Assembly (NCBI RefSeq): GCF_040730185.1
Contig: NZ_CP160402.1
Coordinates: 186,001 to 250,000 of the forward strand
Reading direction: 5' to 3'
Length of the DNA: 64,000 nt
From: Streptomyces sp. Je 1-332
Lineage (GTDB): Bacteria; Actinomycetota; Actinomycetes; Streptomycetales; Streptomycetaceae
Below the pieces are notes generated by a model that worked only from the letters and a program-made list of their open reading frames with translations, searched no databases and was not told where the DNA came from. The position numbers were made by a program, and so were the translations under genes. This document shows positions 43,806 through 52,591 of this stretch, piece after piece; position 1 is the first letter of the stretch, and each line of letters opens with the position of its first letter.

Positions 43806-44593
43806 GCAGCCTCGCCCTCGCCGTCCGCGACTCGAACACGATGCTGCGCCGCAACCTCCTGCACGCCCGGCGCTACCCGTCGGCGACCCTGAACCTGCTC
43901 CTCGCGCCGATCATGCTCTTGCTGCTCTTCGTCTACATCTTCGGCGACGTGATGAGCGCGGGCATCAGCGGCGGCGGCGCCGACCGGTCCGACTACATCG
44001 CCTACATCGTCCCCGGCATCCTCATGATGACCATCGGCTCCACCGTCATCGGAGCCGCCGTATATGTCTCCATGGACATGACCGAGGGCCTCACGGACCG
44101 CTTTCGCACCATGAGGATCTACCGCGGCTCCGTGATGATCGGACACGTCGTCGGCAGCGTGCTGCAGTGCCTCGCCAGCGTCATCCTCGTCGGCACCGTC
44201 GCCCTCGCCATCGGTTTCCGCTCCACCGACGCCACCGTCCTGGAGTGGCTCGCGGCGTTCGGACTGATCACGCTGTTCGCCGTGGCGCTCACCTGGATCG
44301 CCGTCGGCATGGGCATGGCGAGCCCTAACGCCGAGGCAGCCGCCAACAGCGCCCAGCCGCTGATCCTGCTCCCCCTCATCTCCAGCGCCTTCATCCCCGC
44401 CGCCACGATGCCGGGCTGGTTCCAGCCCATCGCCGAGTACCAGCCCTTCACCCCGGCCATCGAAACCCTGCGCGGCCTCCTGCTCGGCACCGAGATCGGC
44501 AACAACGGCTGGATCGCCATCGCCTGGTGCACGGCCCTGATCGCACTCGGCTACCGCTGGTCGATGGCACAGTTCAACCGCGGCTCGAAGTAG
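43802..44593 (+). CDS. ABC-2 type exporter permease (DrrB family)
   Basis: A 263-residue membrane protein with six hydrophobic segments. LNLLLAPIMLLLLFVYIFGD in helix 1, the DRFRTMRIYRGSVMIGHVV coupling segment, and SSAFIPAATMPGWFQPIAEY with QPFTPAIETLRGLL near the C-terminus are hallmarks of DrrB-type permeases. It is translationally coupled to the ATPase by an ATGA overlap. The pair makes a full transporter as a dimer of each. Tandem repeats follow it, before the FG-GAP gene. Confidence 0.95.
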   Translation: MSSLALAVRDSNTMLRRNLLHARRYPSATLNLLLAPIMLLLLFVYIFGDVMSAGISGGGADRSDYIAYIVPGILMMTIGSTVIGAAVYVSMDMTEGLTDRFRTMRIYRGSVMIGHVVGSVLQCLASVILVGTVALAIGFRSTDATVLEWLAAFGLITLFAVALTWIAVGMGMASPNAEAAANSAQPLILLPLISSAFIPAATMPGWFQPIAEYQPFTPAIETLRGLLLGTEIGNNGWIAIAWCTALIALGYRWSMAQFNRGSK

Positions 44594-44690
44594 CGCCCGG
44601 CTGGGCCAGCCAGGCGGTCAAGGAGCCGGATCGCGCCGCCAGTTGTCCAGTCCGGTGGCGGCCGTCGCACAGAGGCGCCTCGGCCCCCAC

Positions 44691-44750
44691 TTCGAACCCG
44701 ACGGAGCCGGCTCGAACCCGACGGCGACGACTTGAACCCGACGGAGACGG
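44691..44750. repeat. Three tandem 20-bp repeats
   Basis: Three consecutive 20-bp units share the core (T)CGAACCCGACGG (44692, 44712) and its variant TTGAACCCGACGG (44732). They lie between the exporter permease and the second FG-GAP gene, in the likely promoter of the latter. The period is close to two helical turns. Confidence 0.7.
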
Positions 44751-44797
44751 CAGGTGAACTCCGTACAACCAGCTCAGTCCTTCGACGGTCACACCAG

Positions 44798-44833
44798 ACA
44801 GAACCGCACCCCAGAACAGAACCGCACCCCAGA
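44798..44833. repeat. Two tandem 18-bp repeats
   Basis: ACAGAACCGCACCCCAGA occurs at 44798-44815 and again at 44816-44833, directly before the second FG-GAP gene. Together with the 20-bp repeats this makes an unusually repetitive leader. Confidence 0.75.
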
Positions 44834-44864
44834 ACTGCACTCCGTCGACCGAGTGGGAGCCACC

Positions 44865-46334
44865 GTGCCTCGCAGCCGCCGCATTTTGACGTACGCCATC
44901 GCGGCAGCCGCTGCCGCCACCGCCGGGTTCCTGCTCCCGCCCGGTGCTGCCGCTGCCGCGCCCCGCAGCGCCGCCAGCGACTTCAACGGTGACGGTTACG
45001 CGGACCTAGCGGTCGGCGTCCCGGGCGGGACCGTGGACGGGCGGGCCAAGGCCGGGTACGTCAACGTCGTCTGGGGCGGGCCCAAGGGCGTCGGCGCCCA
45101 TGGAAGCATCCGTGTCACCCAGGCCACCCCCGAAGTTCCCGGATCTCCGGAGGCGGGCGACCGCTTCGGGGCTTCCGTGACCCTGACCGACCTCAATGGC
45201 GACGGCATCGCGGAACTGCTCGCCGGTGCCCCCGGTGAGGACGTCACCGACCGCGGCAGCGACGCGGGCATGGTCACCGTCGTAGGCGGCTCGAAGACCG
45301 GGCCGGGGCCGGGGTCGACGGTCCTGACCGGGCCCTCGCCGTCGGCCGCGTACGGCACCTCGATCGCGGCGGCCGATCTCACCGGGGGCGGCAACAAGGC
45401 GATCGTGGTCGGTGGCACGGACAAGGTGGTCGCCCGGGTCATCCAGGGCGAGGACAGCCTGGTCACCACCGTGGTCGCCGCTCCCATGGGTGGCCGCGCC
45501 CCCGTTCTGGCCACCGGCGACTTCGACAGCGACGGCACGGCGGACCTGGCCGTGGCGTACTGGACCTCGGGGGTCCCCAGCACGCAGTCCCACGTACGGC
45601 TGTGGAAGTGGGACGCCGACCGGTCCGAGATGGCCAACTTCTGGAACACGGACAACGCCGGCGTGACCGCCTTGGCCGCCGGCGACTTCGACGGTGACGG
45701 TCACGACGACCTGGCGCTCGGCGAATGCCGTGAGATCGCCGACGAGAACATCGACGACCCGTGCGGTCCCGAGAACCTCGCCAAGGGCGGCGGCATCCAC
45801 GTCCACTACGGAAGCACCGCGAGCGGCTCGTTCGGCGCCCGTGCGCAGACGCTCAACCAGGACACCGCGGGCGTGCCGGGGGCGGCCGAGGACGGCGACC
45901 GCTTCGGCGCCGCCCTCGCCGTCGCAGACGTCAACCGCGACGGCCACGACGACCTGATCGCGGGCGCTCCGGGTGAGGCCATCGGAAGCCGGGCGGGGGC
46001 GGGTGCCGCTTGGCTGGTGCGGGGCGGCGCTCAGGGGTTGGTCGACGCCAAGGGCGCCGCCCGTTCACTCTCCTGGAACCAGGACACGTCGGGTGTCCCG
46101 GGCGTGGCCGAGGCGGGCGACACCTTCGGCGCGGCGGTCGCCGCGGGTGACCGCAACGCCGACGGTGTACCGGACGTGACGGTCGGATCACCGGGCGAGA
46201 ACTCCTCCCTGGGCGCCGCCTGGCTCTTCCCCCAGGGATCGGTCGGCGGCTCGGCGGCCTTCTCGCCCCGCACGCTCGGCCTCCCCTACCTCTCCACGGC
46301 ACACGCGTACGGAAAGCCGCTGAGCAGCCACTGA
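44865..46334 (+). CDS. Secreted FG-GAP repeat (integrin alpha-like) protein 2
   Basis: A 489-residue secreted beta-propeller protein, paralogue of the one at 35304-36737. A signal peptide (RSRRILTYAIAAAAAATAGF, cleavage near AAAAA, residue 31) is followed by repeats with Ca-binding loops: DFNGDGYADLAVG, DLNGDGIAELLAG, DFDSDGTADLAVA, DFDGDGHDDLALG, DVNRDGHDDLIAG, DRNADGVPDVTVG. GTG 44865 follows GGGAG and gives the signal peptide directly; GTG 44754 would add 37 residues encoded by the tandem repeats. It is likely surface-exposed and of unknown function. Confidence 0.88.
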   Translation: MPRSRRILTYAIAAAAAATAGFLLPPGAAAAAPRSAASDFNGDGYADLAVGVPGGTVDGRAKAGYVNVVWGGPKGVGAHGSIRVTQATPEVPGSPEAGDRFGASVTLTDLNGDGIAELLAGAPGEDVTDRGSDAGMVTVVGGSKTGPGPGSTVLTGPSPSAAYGTSIAAADLTGGGNKAIVVGGTDKVVARVIQGEDSLVTTVVAAPMGGRAPVLATGDFDSDGTADLAVAYWTSGVPSTQSHVRLWKWDADRSEMANFWNTDNAGVTALAAGDFDGDGHDDLALGECREIADENIDDPCGPENLAKGGGIHVHYGSTASGSFGARAQTLNQDTAGVPGAAEDGDRFGAALAVADVNRDGHDDLIAGAPGEAIGSRAGAGAAWLVRGGAQGLVDAKGAARSLSWNQDTSGVPGVAEAGDTFGAAVAAGDRNADGVPDVTVGSPGENSSLGAAWLFPQGSVGGSAAFSPRTLGLPYLSTAHAYGKPLSSH

Positions 46335-46341
46335 ACGTGGC

Positions 46342-46377
46342 GGCCGCGCCCCCGACATCGTTGTCGAGAGCGCGGCC
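46342..46377. terminator. Compound hairpin terminator
   Basis: GGCCGCGC (46342-46349) pairs with GCGCGGCC (46370-46377), with an inner stem CGACA (46353-46357)/TGTCG (46362-46366). It lies between the convergent FG-GAP and Endo H-like genes. Confidence 0.75.
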
Positions 46378-46448
46378 CGCGCGGGACTCAACCCTGCCGG
46401 ATGCGGCAAATCCCGCCGCATGGCTTTGCGTTGAGGTGTGTGTGCGTC

Positions 46449-47396
46449 CTACGGGGTGTAGACGGCGTCACTGCCGTACAACTCCCTCGTGAACGCGGAG
46501 ACATCGGCGCTGCGATCGGTGCCGTCGAGGTTGTACGTCAGGTAGACGCCGTACCCGCCGCTGACGGTGCGGCGGGCGAGGTCGGCGGCCGTGCTCTGCG
46601 AGGTCCGGCCGATCTCGACGGCCGCCGGTGACAGCTTCGACTTGGGAAGTGCGATGCCGGGGACCTGCCAGGTGCCGTAGTACGGGTTCCAGGCGTAGTC
46701 GAACTTGGTGGAGATGTCGACGCCGTCGTAGGACAGGCGCGATGCGGCCGGGCCGATGTTGTAGAGGCTGATGATCTTGTTCGGCATGTTCGCGCGCAGT
46801 GCCGACACCAGGTGCACGAACGAGCTGGTGTTGGGCTGGCCGGTGCCGTTGTTGCCGTACTCGGCGTATTCGTCGTCGAAGTCGATACCGTCGAGTCCGT
46901 ACTTGGTCACGGTGTCCGACATTTCCTTCGCGAACGCCGAAGCCGCCTGCTGCGAGGGGAAGTTGGCGAACCCGGCGCCCTGGTGGTTGCCGAGGACCGA
47001 GAGGACGACCTTGATGCCCTTCTGCTGCAACGGCCGTATCTCCGTGTCGGCGTTGTCGAGTACACGCTGCACGTTCTCGTTGAAGTGCAGATACGCCGAC
47101 TTCTTGGTCGTGTCGTAGTTGATGTTCGCCGCGAAGATCACGGCTACGTCGAAGACGTTGTCGCCGCCGTCGGCAAGCGTGTACTTGCCGACGTTGCGCA
47201 TGCTGTTGTTGTTCACCTCGACGTACGCCACCGAGGTCGGCCCTTGCTTCGCGGGAGCGGATGCGGGGGCGGGAGCGGGGCTGGGGGCGGGGGCCGCTGA
47301 CGCGCCCGTCGTGGCGGTCGCGCCGAAAGCGAGGGCCGCGACGGCCGAGAGGGCGAGCGCGGCGGTCCGCACTCTGCTCCGTACCAGAGTGAACAT
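46449..47396 (-). CDS. Endo-beta-N-acetylglucosaminidase H (GH18) homologue
   Basis: A 315-residue secreted enzyme very close to Streptomyces plicatus Endo H by remembered sequence (TSVAYVEVNNNSM, VFDVAVIFAANINYDT, YLHFNENVQRVLDNA, PYYGTWQVPGIALPKSK). Residues 169-176 are DGIDFDDE, the GH18 DxxDxDxE motif, with E176 as the acid. A signal peptide (to about residue 35) and a Pro/Ala-rich linker precede the catalytic domain. ATG 47396 is used; ATG 47414 is less likely. Endo H cuts between the two GlcNAc residues of high-mannose N-glycans. It converges with FG-GAP protein 2. Confidence 0.93.
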   Translation of the reverse strand: MFTLVRSRVRTAALALSAVAALAFGATATTGASAAPAPSPAPAPASAPAKQGPTSVAYVEVNNNSMRNVGKYTLADGGDNVFDVAVIFAANINYDTTKKSAYLHFNENVQRVLDNADTEIRPLQQKGIKVVLSVLGNHQGAGFANFPSQQAASAFAKEMSDTVTKYGLDGIDFDDEYAEYGNNGTGQPNTSSFVHLVSALRANMPNKIISLYNIGPAASRLSYDGVDISTKFDYAWNPYYGTWQVPGIALPKSKLSPAAVEIGRTSQSTAADLARRTVSGGYGVYLTYNLDGTDRSADVSAFTRELYGSDAVYTP

Positions 47397-47558
47397 CGTT
47401 GATCGGTCTCCCATCGCACGGTCGGCGCCCGACTCGTTCGGAAGCGCCGGTGAGCTCCCCGATCTTTTCGCTCCCGCGACCGAATCCCCAGAATCGTGCG
47501 TGAACTCTTCACGACTCCCACCCATGAATCCCCGGGGTTGTCTGTACGAACCCTGGGG

Positions 47559-49298
47559 CTAGTTGAAGACGTACCAGTTGACGGTGATGGCCGCGGTCTT
47601 TCCCGCCCCGTCCTTGACGGTGATCCGGCTGTTGTGGATGCCCCAGGCCGTGGGGGACCCGGAGATCGTGCCCGTGCCGACGTTGATGGTCAGGCCCGCG
47701 GGCAGGCCGGTGGCGGTGAAGGTGCGGGTTCCGGTGCCGCCGCTCGCGGTCAGGGGCAGGGAGTAGGGGCGGCCGGTGTAGACGGTCTGGTTGCCGGGGT
47801 GCGTCAGGGCGAGGGTGCCGCCTCCGGGTGCGCTGACGGTCCAGGTGAACGTGGTGCTGCCGGTCTTGCCGGTGGCGTCGGTGGCCGTGAGGGTCACCGT
47901 GCTGGTGCCCGCCGTGGTGGGTGTTCCGGTGACGGTTCCGGTGCCGGCGTCGATCCGCAGGCCCGCGGGCAGGCCCGAGGCGCTCCACTTGTAGGGGGCC
48001 GTGCCACCCTGAGCGGTGTTGTTCAGCGTGGCGCTCTGCCCCACCGTGCCGCTCTGGTCGCTCACGGCACCGACGGTGACGTCGCCGGGCTGCGGGTTGC
48101 TGGTGGCCAGAGACAGGTTCCACTTCTGCAGGGCTTCGTTGACCGGCTGGAAGATGGTGTTGGTCGTGCCGGAGCTGCCGCAGGTGGCGCTGCCTCCCCC
48201 GGAGTGCAGCCCCACGGCTCTGCCGCCGGTGGCCGTGACGTAGGAACCCCCGGAGTCTCCCCCGGAGGAGCAGGCATCCGTCCAGGAGAGGCCGTCGATG
48301 ACGACGTTGCCGTAGTCGACGCTCTGGTTGACCTTGGTGATCTCTCCGCAGCGCCAACCGCTGGTCTGGCCGGAGCGGCAGACGCTCTGGCCGACGACCC
48401 CTTCGGCTGAGCCGGTGACCGTGACGTCGCCCTGCCCGTAGCCGGAGACCTTCGGGGAGAGGTCCCATCCGGTCTGATCGACGGCCACCAGTCCGAAGTC
48501 GCCCTCGCGTGCGTTGATGCTGTGGCTTCCGCCCTGGTTGGAGGTGCCGAGGCGGCTGCCGTCCTTGCCGTACGCGGGCTGGTTGGCGTCGTTGGTGCAG
48601 TGCCCGGCGGTGAGGAATCCCTTCGCTCCGCCGGAGGCGGTGACCGAGAAGCCGACGGAGCAGGGGCTCTCGCTGCCGGGTATCCATTTCTCGCCGCCGA
48701 CGACGCTGCCCTGCTGCTGGCGCGGTGCGTCGGCGATCGTGGAGTGTCTGACGATGTCTCCCAGGCTGCGCAGCCGCTCCAGGAGGCGCTCGGTTTCCGG
48801 GGTGTGGCGGTCGGCGGCGGTGACGACGTCGATCCGGCCGGTGCGCTGGTCGACACCCCAGGAGACAACCCCGGGAACGTCGCGGACCTGGCCGCGGACC
48901 ACGGCGAGGGCCTCGGTCAACTCACGCGGAGTGTAGGCGGTGCGGTGGGTGATGGCTCCGAGCCGTTCGGCGGTGGCCGCGTCCGCGGAGCCGTTGAGAT
49001 TGACGTGCAGCTTTCCCGACGCACCGTCGAACCACATGCCGACGACCCGGTCACCGATGGTGGAGCGGATTCGGGTGGCCGCGCCCCTGGCTGCTCTCTC
49101 GTCGGCGAGGCGGGTACGCGCCTGTTCCGGCGTCAGGTTCAGGTCGCGCTGGAGTGCGGACAGGAGGCCTGGAGCCGGTGGAGGTGTGGCTGATGTGTGC
49201 TGCGCCGAGGCGAGTTGGGGAGACGCGGCGAGGGTGAGGCACGCGACGGTGCCGGCGATGGCAGCACGTAGCGTGGTGCTGCGAGGGGTGATGGGCAC
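47559..49298 (-). CDS. Secreted alpha-lytic-type serine protease with two Ig-like domains
   Basis: A 579-residue S1-family protease. A signal peptide (to about residue 32), a pro-region of the alpha-lytic type (about 45-190) and a mature protease with triad H233 (TAGHCT), D267 (EGDFGLV) and S349 (GDSGGS) follow in order. Two C-terminal putative-Ig domains (about 396-485 and 495-579) repeat the pattern ...ASGLPAGLRIDAGTGTVTG... and ...ATGLPAGLTINVGTGTISG.... GTG 49298 is preceded by AGGCAGG. It may digest glycoproteins along with the Endo H homologue downstream, though 162 bases separate them. Confidence 0.92.
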   Translation of the reverse strand: MPITPRSTTLRAAIAGTVACLTLAASPQLASAQHTSATPPPAPGLLSALQRDLNLTPEQARTRLADERAARGAATRIRSTIGDRVVGMWFDGASGKLHVNLNGSADAATAERLGAITHRTAYTPRELTEALAVVRGQVRDVPGVVSWGVDQRTGRIDVVTAADRHTPETERLLERLRSLGDIVRHSTIADAPRQQQGSVVGGEKWIPGSESPCSVGFSVTASGGAKGFLTAGHCTNDANQPAYGKDGSRLGTSNQGGSHSINAREGDFGLVAVDQTGWDLSPKVSGYGQGDVTVTGSAEGVVGQSVCRSGQTSGWRCGEITKVNQSVDYGNVVIDGLSWTDACSSGGDSGGSYVTATGGRAVGLHSGGGSATCGSSGTTNTIFQPVNEALQKWNLSLATSNPQPGDVTVGAVSDQSGTVGQSATLNNTAQGGTAPYKWSASGLPAGLRIDAGTGTVTGTPTTAGTSTVTLTATDATGKTGSTTFTWTVSAPGGGTLALTHPGNQTVYTGRPYSLPLTASGGTGTRTFTATGLPAGLTINVGTGTISGSPTAWGIHNSRITVKDGAGKTAAITVNWYVFN

Positions 49299-49745
49299 GG
49301 TGGGGCCTGCCTTTCTGTGGTGGCTGGGCTGTTGTGACTGGTCTGTTGTGACTGGTCTGTTGTGACTGGCGCTCCGCGGTTGCGACTGCCGCGGTGCGAA
49401 GCTGCGGTGACTGCCGCGGTCGGATGCTGCTGTGTCTGCCGCGTTGCGACGGGATCCGATAGCCGTGCAGCCTCGTGGCACTGGCCGGCCGTGGCCATCA
49501 GGGATGTCCCTGGCGTCTCGTCGTCACCAGGGGGAGGCGGCGGATTGCGGTCGCCGACGCGGATCAGCGGGTCCCGGGCGAGCCGCACCTGCCATGTGGT
49601 GGGTAGTTCTTACGGTGACCATGGGATGGCGGGGTGTCGGCTGCCGGTGGCGAGGGCTCACGACTCTGGCGGGGGCCTGAGGGTTTTCCCTTGCCCGCAA
49701 GGCCCACGCTGGATGGGGCGCGCCCCGGAACCTAGGCTCACGGAC
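49299..49745. other. Divergent promoter region with three 14-bp tandem repeats
   Basis: No gene is supported. CTGTTGTGACTGGT is repeated at 49329-49342, 49343-49356 and 49357-49370 (last base C), close to the protease start. TAGGCT (49733-49738) lies seven bases before GTG 49746, so the LAL regulator is probably transcribed without a leader. Confidence 0.6.
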
Positions 49746-52508
49746 GTGACCGAGGTGCGTGAGGGGTACGGCGGGAGCGACGCGTGGTGGCCGGAGCAGG
49801 GCCGGGTGCTGCGGGAGGCAGAGGCTGACCTGTGTGCGCGGGGCCGCGTCGTGGTGAGCGGGCCCTGGGGTTCGGGAAAGTCCCACGTACTGCGGGAGTT
49901 GGCCCGCCGCGCCGGCGCCGCCGGGGACACACGATGTCTCCCGCTGGCGGGGTGCAGGCAGCTTGAGTGCGAACCGTATGGACTTCTGGCGCAGTTGGTC
50001 GGAATGTTGCCGCCGTCGCGGGAGCCCGCGCCACCCTTTGACCTACGTCCGCCCTTTGACCTACGTCCACCCCTTGACCTACGTCCACCCCCGGAGCCCT
50101 CTGATGCGGACCCGCCGTCTGTCGCCTCCGTGGCAAGGGCGGTACGGCAGTTGTGCCTCGACGATGGCGCCGGGGGTTGGACAGTGCTGATCGACGACGT
50201 ACATCTGGCGGACCAACTGAGCCTGGACGTCCTGGACTTCTGCTGCCGTACGCTTCCCCCTTCCCGCCTGCGGCTGGCCTTCTCCCTTCCGTCCGCCCAC
50301 TGCGCTTCGGGAGAGCTGAACGCGGTGCTCGGCGGAGGCCACGCCCCCTGGACCGAGCTACGGATGCTGACCGAGGCCGAGGTCGCCGCGGCCCTCGTGT
50401 CTCAGGGCGTCTCCGCCGGGCATGCCGCCTCGGCGTACCGCGACAGCGGCGGCCATCCGCTGCTGGCGCGCGCCGCGGCGAGCGAATTCGGCACGGATCA
50501 CGAGCGGCCCACTGCCCAGTCGGCCCGCCTGGCGCAGGCTTGGTGGCAGTCGGTCCCCACCCCCTGGCGGGGCACCCTCACCGCGCTGGCACTGACCCGC
50601 TCGGCCGACGCGTCGCTGCTCTGCGCCTGCGGATACGACGACGCCGAACGCGACGTGGAACGTGCGGGCAGAGCGGGCCTCGTTGTCCGCGACCCGGCGG
50701 GAAGAGTCGCCTTCGCCTCCGAACTGCTGCGAAGGCAGGCTGAGTTCGCCATCGGGCCCATGGAGCGTGCAGCCCTCCATCACGCTCTGGCAACCGCCAC
50801 CCCTGACCCGCTCGCCGCAGCCCGGCATCGTCTGCTGGCCGTGGCCGGTCCGGATGAGCGAGCCGCCGGTGACGGTGTGGCCGCGGCTCGCACAGCCCGT
50901 TCCTGCGCCGAGCCGGGCCTTGCCGCCGAGCTCATGCAACTGGCGGCGCGCCGCACCGCCACCGACGACCGGCCTCTTCTTCTGGAGCGCTGGCTCCAGG
51001 CGTGCCGAGACGCGGCCGACGCCGGCGACGCCGGTCTCGCCTCGCGCGCGGTCGCTGCCCTCACCCTCCTGCGCGCGCCCGACGCCGAGGCGGAGGCACT
51101 GCTCGCACTCCTTGACGCGCACGGCCAGGGACTCGAGAACCAGAGCGCCACCCTGGCGCGCCTGGCGGCCCTGACCCGTTCCGATGCCTCGCTCCGCGCC
51201 CGGCTCGGGCTCTACACGGCCATTCGGCACAACATCGCGGGCCGGCCCGAGGAGTCCCTGGCCGCCGCCGAGCAGGCAGCACTCGACGCCCGATCCTCCG
51301 CACGGCCGGACATCGAGGCGGCCGCCCTGACCATGCAAGCCCGCATCGAACGCCTCACCCAGCGGGGCGACGCCAAGGCCACCCTCGCCCGGGCGCTCAC
51401 GGTCAGCCCCGGCCTACCTTCCGGTCAACTCCGCTACAGCCCGCACTACCTGAGGCTTCGTCACACTCTCTATGACGACGACCACGCGACCACGCAGAGC
51501 GGTCTGCACCATCTGCTCGGGCACGCTGAGGCCACGGGCAGCACCGAGGACCTCCAGGAGATCTGGCGCAGTCTCGCCGAGAGCGACCTGCGCCGCGGCC
51601 ACGTCGCCGCCGCCGAAGGCTGGAGCCGACGCGCCTTGCATCTCGCCCGGGCGATGCGCCTCTCCCCCGGTCCCGCCTGCGCCACGCACGCCCTCGTACA
51701 GGTCGAGAGGGAAGGTCCCGGCCAGGCCGCCATCACCGCCCAGTGGGGTCTGCGACAGTCCAAGGAGGACGAGGACAGCATCTTCACGGCGCGCAACCTG
51801 CACGCCCTGGCCCAAGCGCTGCTGTGCCTCCACCAGTTCGAGGCGGCAGCGGCGGCCCTCGGTGAGGTGGCCCGCCTCGAACAGCATCAACTCACCGCCG
51901 ATCTCTCAGCCTTCAAGTGGCACCACCTGTATGCCGACGCACTCACCCTGGCCGGCCGGGCGGACCAGGCCGAGCGCTTTCTCACCCGCCTCACCGAGGA
52001 GCATCCCCAACCGGCCCCGGCCGTCGCCGCGGCCCTGCTCCGCAGCCGGGCACGGCTCGACCTCCACCACCACCGAACCGACCAGGCCGCCGAGCGGCTG
52101 GCCGAAGCCGCCCGCACCTTCGACGACTCGCACCTGCCCTTGGAGCACGCACACACCTTGGTTCTGCTGGGGCAGGCGGAGCAGAAACGGCGCCGGGCGG
52201 CAGCCGCGCGCCGCCACCGGGAACACGCCCACGACCTCTATACGCGGGCCCAGGCGACCTACCGCGCCGAGCGGACCCACCACCTCCTCCTACGACTCGA
52301 CCGCACCGCGCCGACCGGCCCCGGGCGGGAACTGACGCAGGTCGAGGCGGACATCGCCCGCCATGTGGCCTCCGGTGCGTCCAACCGGGAGGTGGCCAAC
52401 ACGCTCTTCATCTCCGTCAAGACGGTCGAGGCCCACCTGAGCCGCATCTACCGCAAGCTGTCCCTTACGTCACGCACCCAACTCGCCCTGCGGATGCGGC
52501 AGCAGTGA
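49746..52508 (+). CDS. LAL-family (MalT-like) ATPase transcription regulator
   Basis: A 920-residue regulator. Walker A GPWGSGKS is at residues 39-46 and Walker B TVLIDDVH is near 146-153; a long helical repeat region (TPR-like) follows, then a LuxR-type helix-turn-helix in the last 65 residues (LTQVEADIARHVASGASNRE, then VKTVEAHLSRIYRKLSL). A proline-rich insert (PFDLRP)2-PLDLRP at 97-114 comes from three 18-bp DNA repeats. GTG 49746 is preferred because TAGGCT lies seven bases upstream; ATG 49713 is possible. Large LAL regulators often control secondary metabolism or sugar use; its target here may be the divergent protease, which is inference. Confidence 0.9.
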   Translation: MTEVREGYGGSDAWWPEQGRVLREAEADLCARGRVVVSGPWGSGKSHVLRELARRAGAAGDTRCLPLAGCRQLECEPYGLLAQLVGMLPPSREPAPPFDLRPPFDLRPPLDLRPPPEPSDADPPSVASVARAVRQLCLDDGAGGWTVLIDDVHLADQLSLDVLDFCCRTLPPSRLRLAFSLPSAHCASGELNAVLGGGHAPWTELRMLTEAEVAAALVSQGVSAGHAASAYRDSGGHPLLARAAASEFGTDHERPTAQSARLAQAWWQSVPTPWRGTLTALALTRSADASLLCACGYDDAERDVERAGRAGLVVRDPAGRVAFASELLRRQAEFAIGPMERAALHHALATATPDPLAAARHRLLAVAGPDERAAGDGVAAARTARSCAEPGLAAELMQLAARRTATDDRPLLLERWLQACRDAADAGDAGLASRAVAALTLLRAPDAEAEALLALLDAHGQGLENQSATLARLAALTRSDASLRARLGLYTAIRHNIAGRPEESLAAAEQAALDARSSARPDIEAAALTMQARIERLTQRGDAKATLARALTVSPGLPSGQLRYSPHYLRLRHTLYDDDHATTQSGLHHLLGHAEATGSTEDLQEIWRSLAESDLRRGHVAAAEGWSRRALHLARAMRLSPGPACATHALVQVEREGPGQAAITAQWGLRQSKEDEDSIFTARNLHALAQALLCLHQFEAAAAALGEVARLEQHQLTADLSAFKWHHLYADALTLAGRADQAERFLTRLTEEHPQPAPAVAAALLRSRARLDLHHHRTDQAAERLAEAARTFDDSHLPLEHAHTLVLLGQAEQKRRRAAAARRHREHAHDLYTRAQATYRAERTHHLLLRLDRTAPTGPGRELTQVEADIARHVASGASNREVANTLFISVKTVEAHLSRIYRKLSLTSRTQLALRMRQQ
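50034..50087 (+). repeat. Three 18-bp coding repeats inside the LAL gene
   Basis: CCCTTTGACCTACGTCCG, CCCTTTGACCTACGTCCA and CCCCTTGACCTACGTCCA lie head to tail and encode PFDLRP twice and PLDLRP once. The unit is in frame, so copy-number change would not shift the frame. Confidence 0.9.
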
Positions 52509-52516
52509 CTGATGCC

Positions 52517-52570
52517 GCGTCCGTAGGCCTGTCCGCATCCGCAGACCTGTCCGCGTCCGTAGGCCTGCCC
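52517..52570. repeat. Three imperfect 18-bp tandem repeats
   Basis: GCGTCCGTAGGCCTGTCC, GCATCCGCAGACCTGTCC and GCGTCCGTAGGCCTGCCC run from nine bases after the LAL stop towards the convergent hydrolase gene. They do not form a clear hairpin. Confidence 0.8.
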
Positions 52571-52591
52571 GACCGACTGGAGAACGGATTG

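Noticed and set aside
44691..44750. TTCGAACCC-type motifs resembling tRNA T-arms
   Set aside because: There is no matching 5' stem half, anticodon arm or acceptor stem; the motif is part of a 20-bp tandem repeat.
49329..52570. Tandem repeats considered as CRISPR arrays
   Set aside because: Units are directly adjacent with no spacers, and no cas genes are present.
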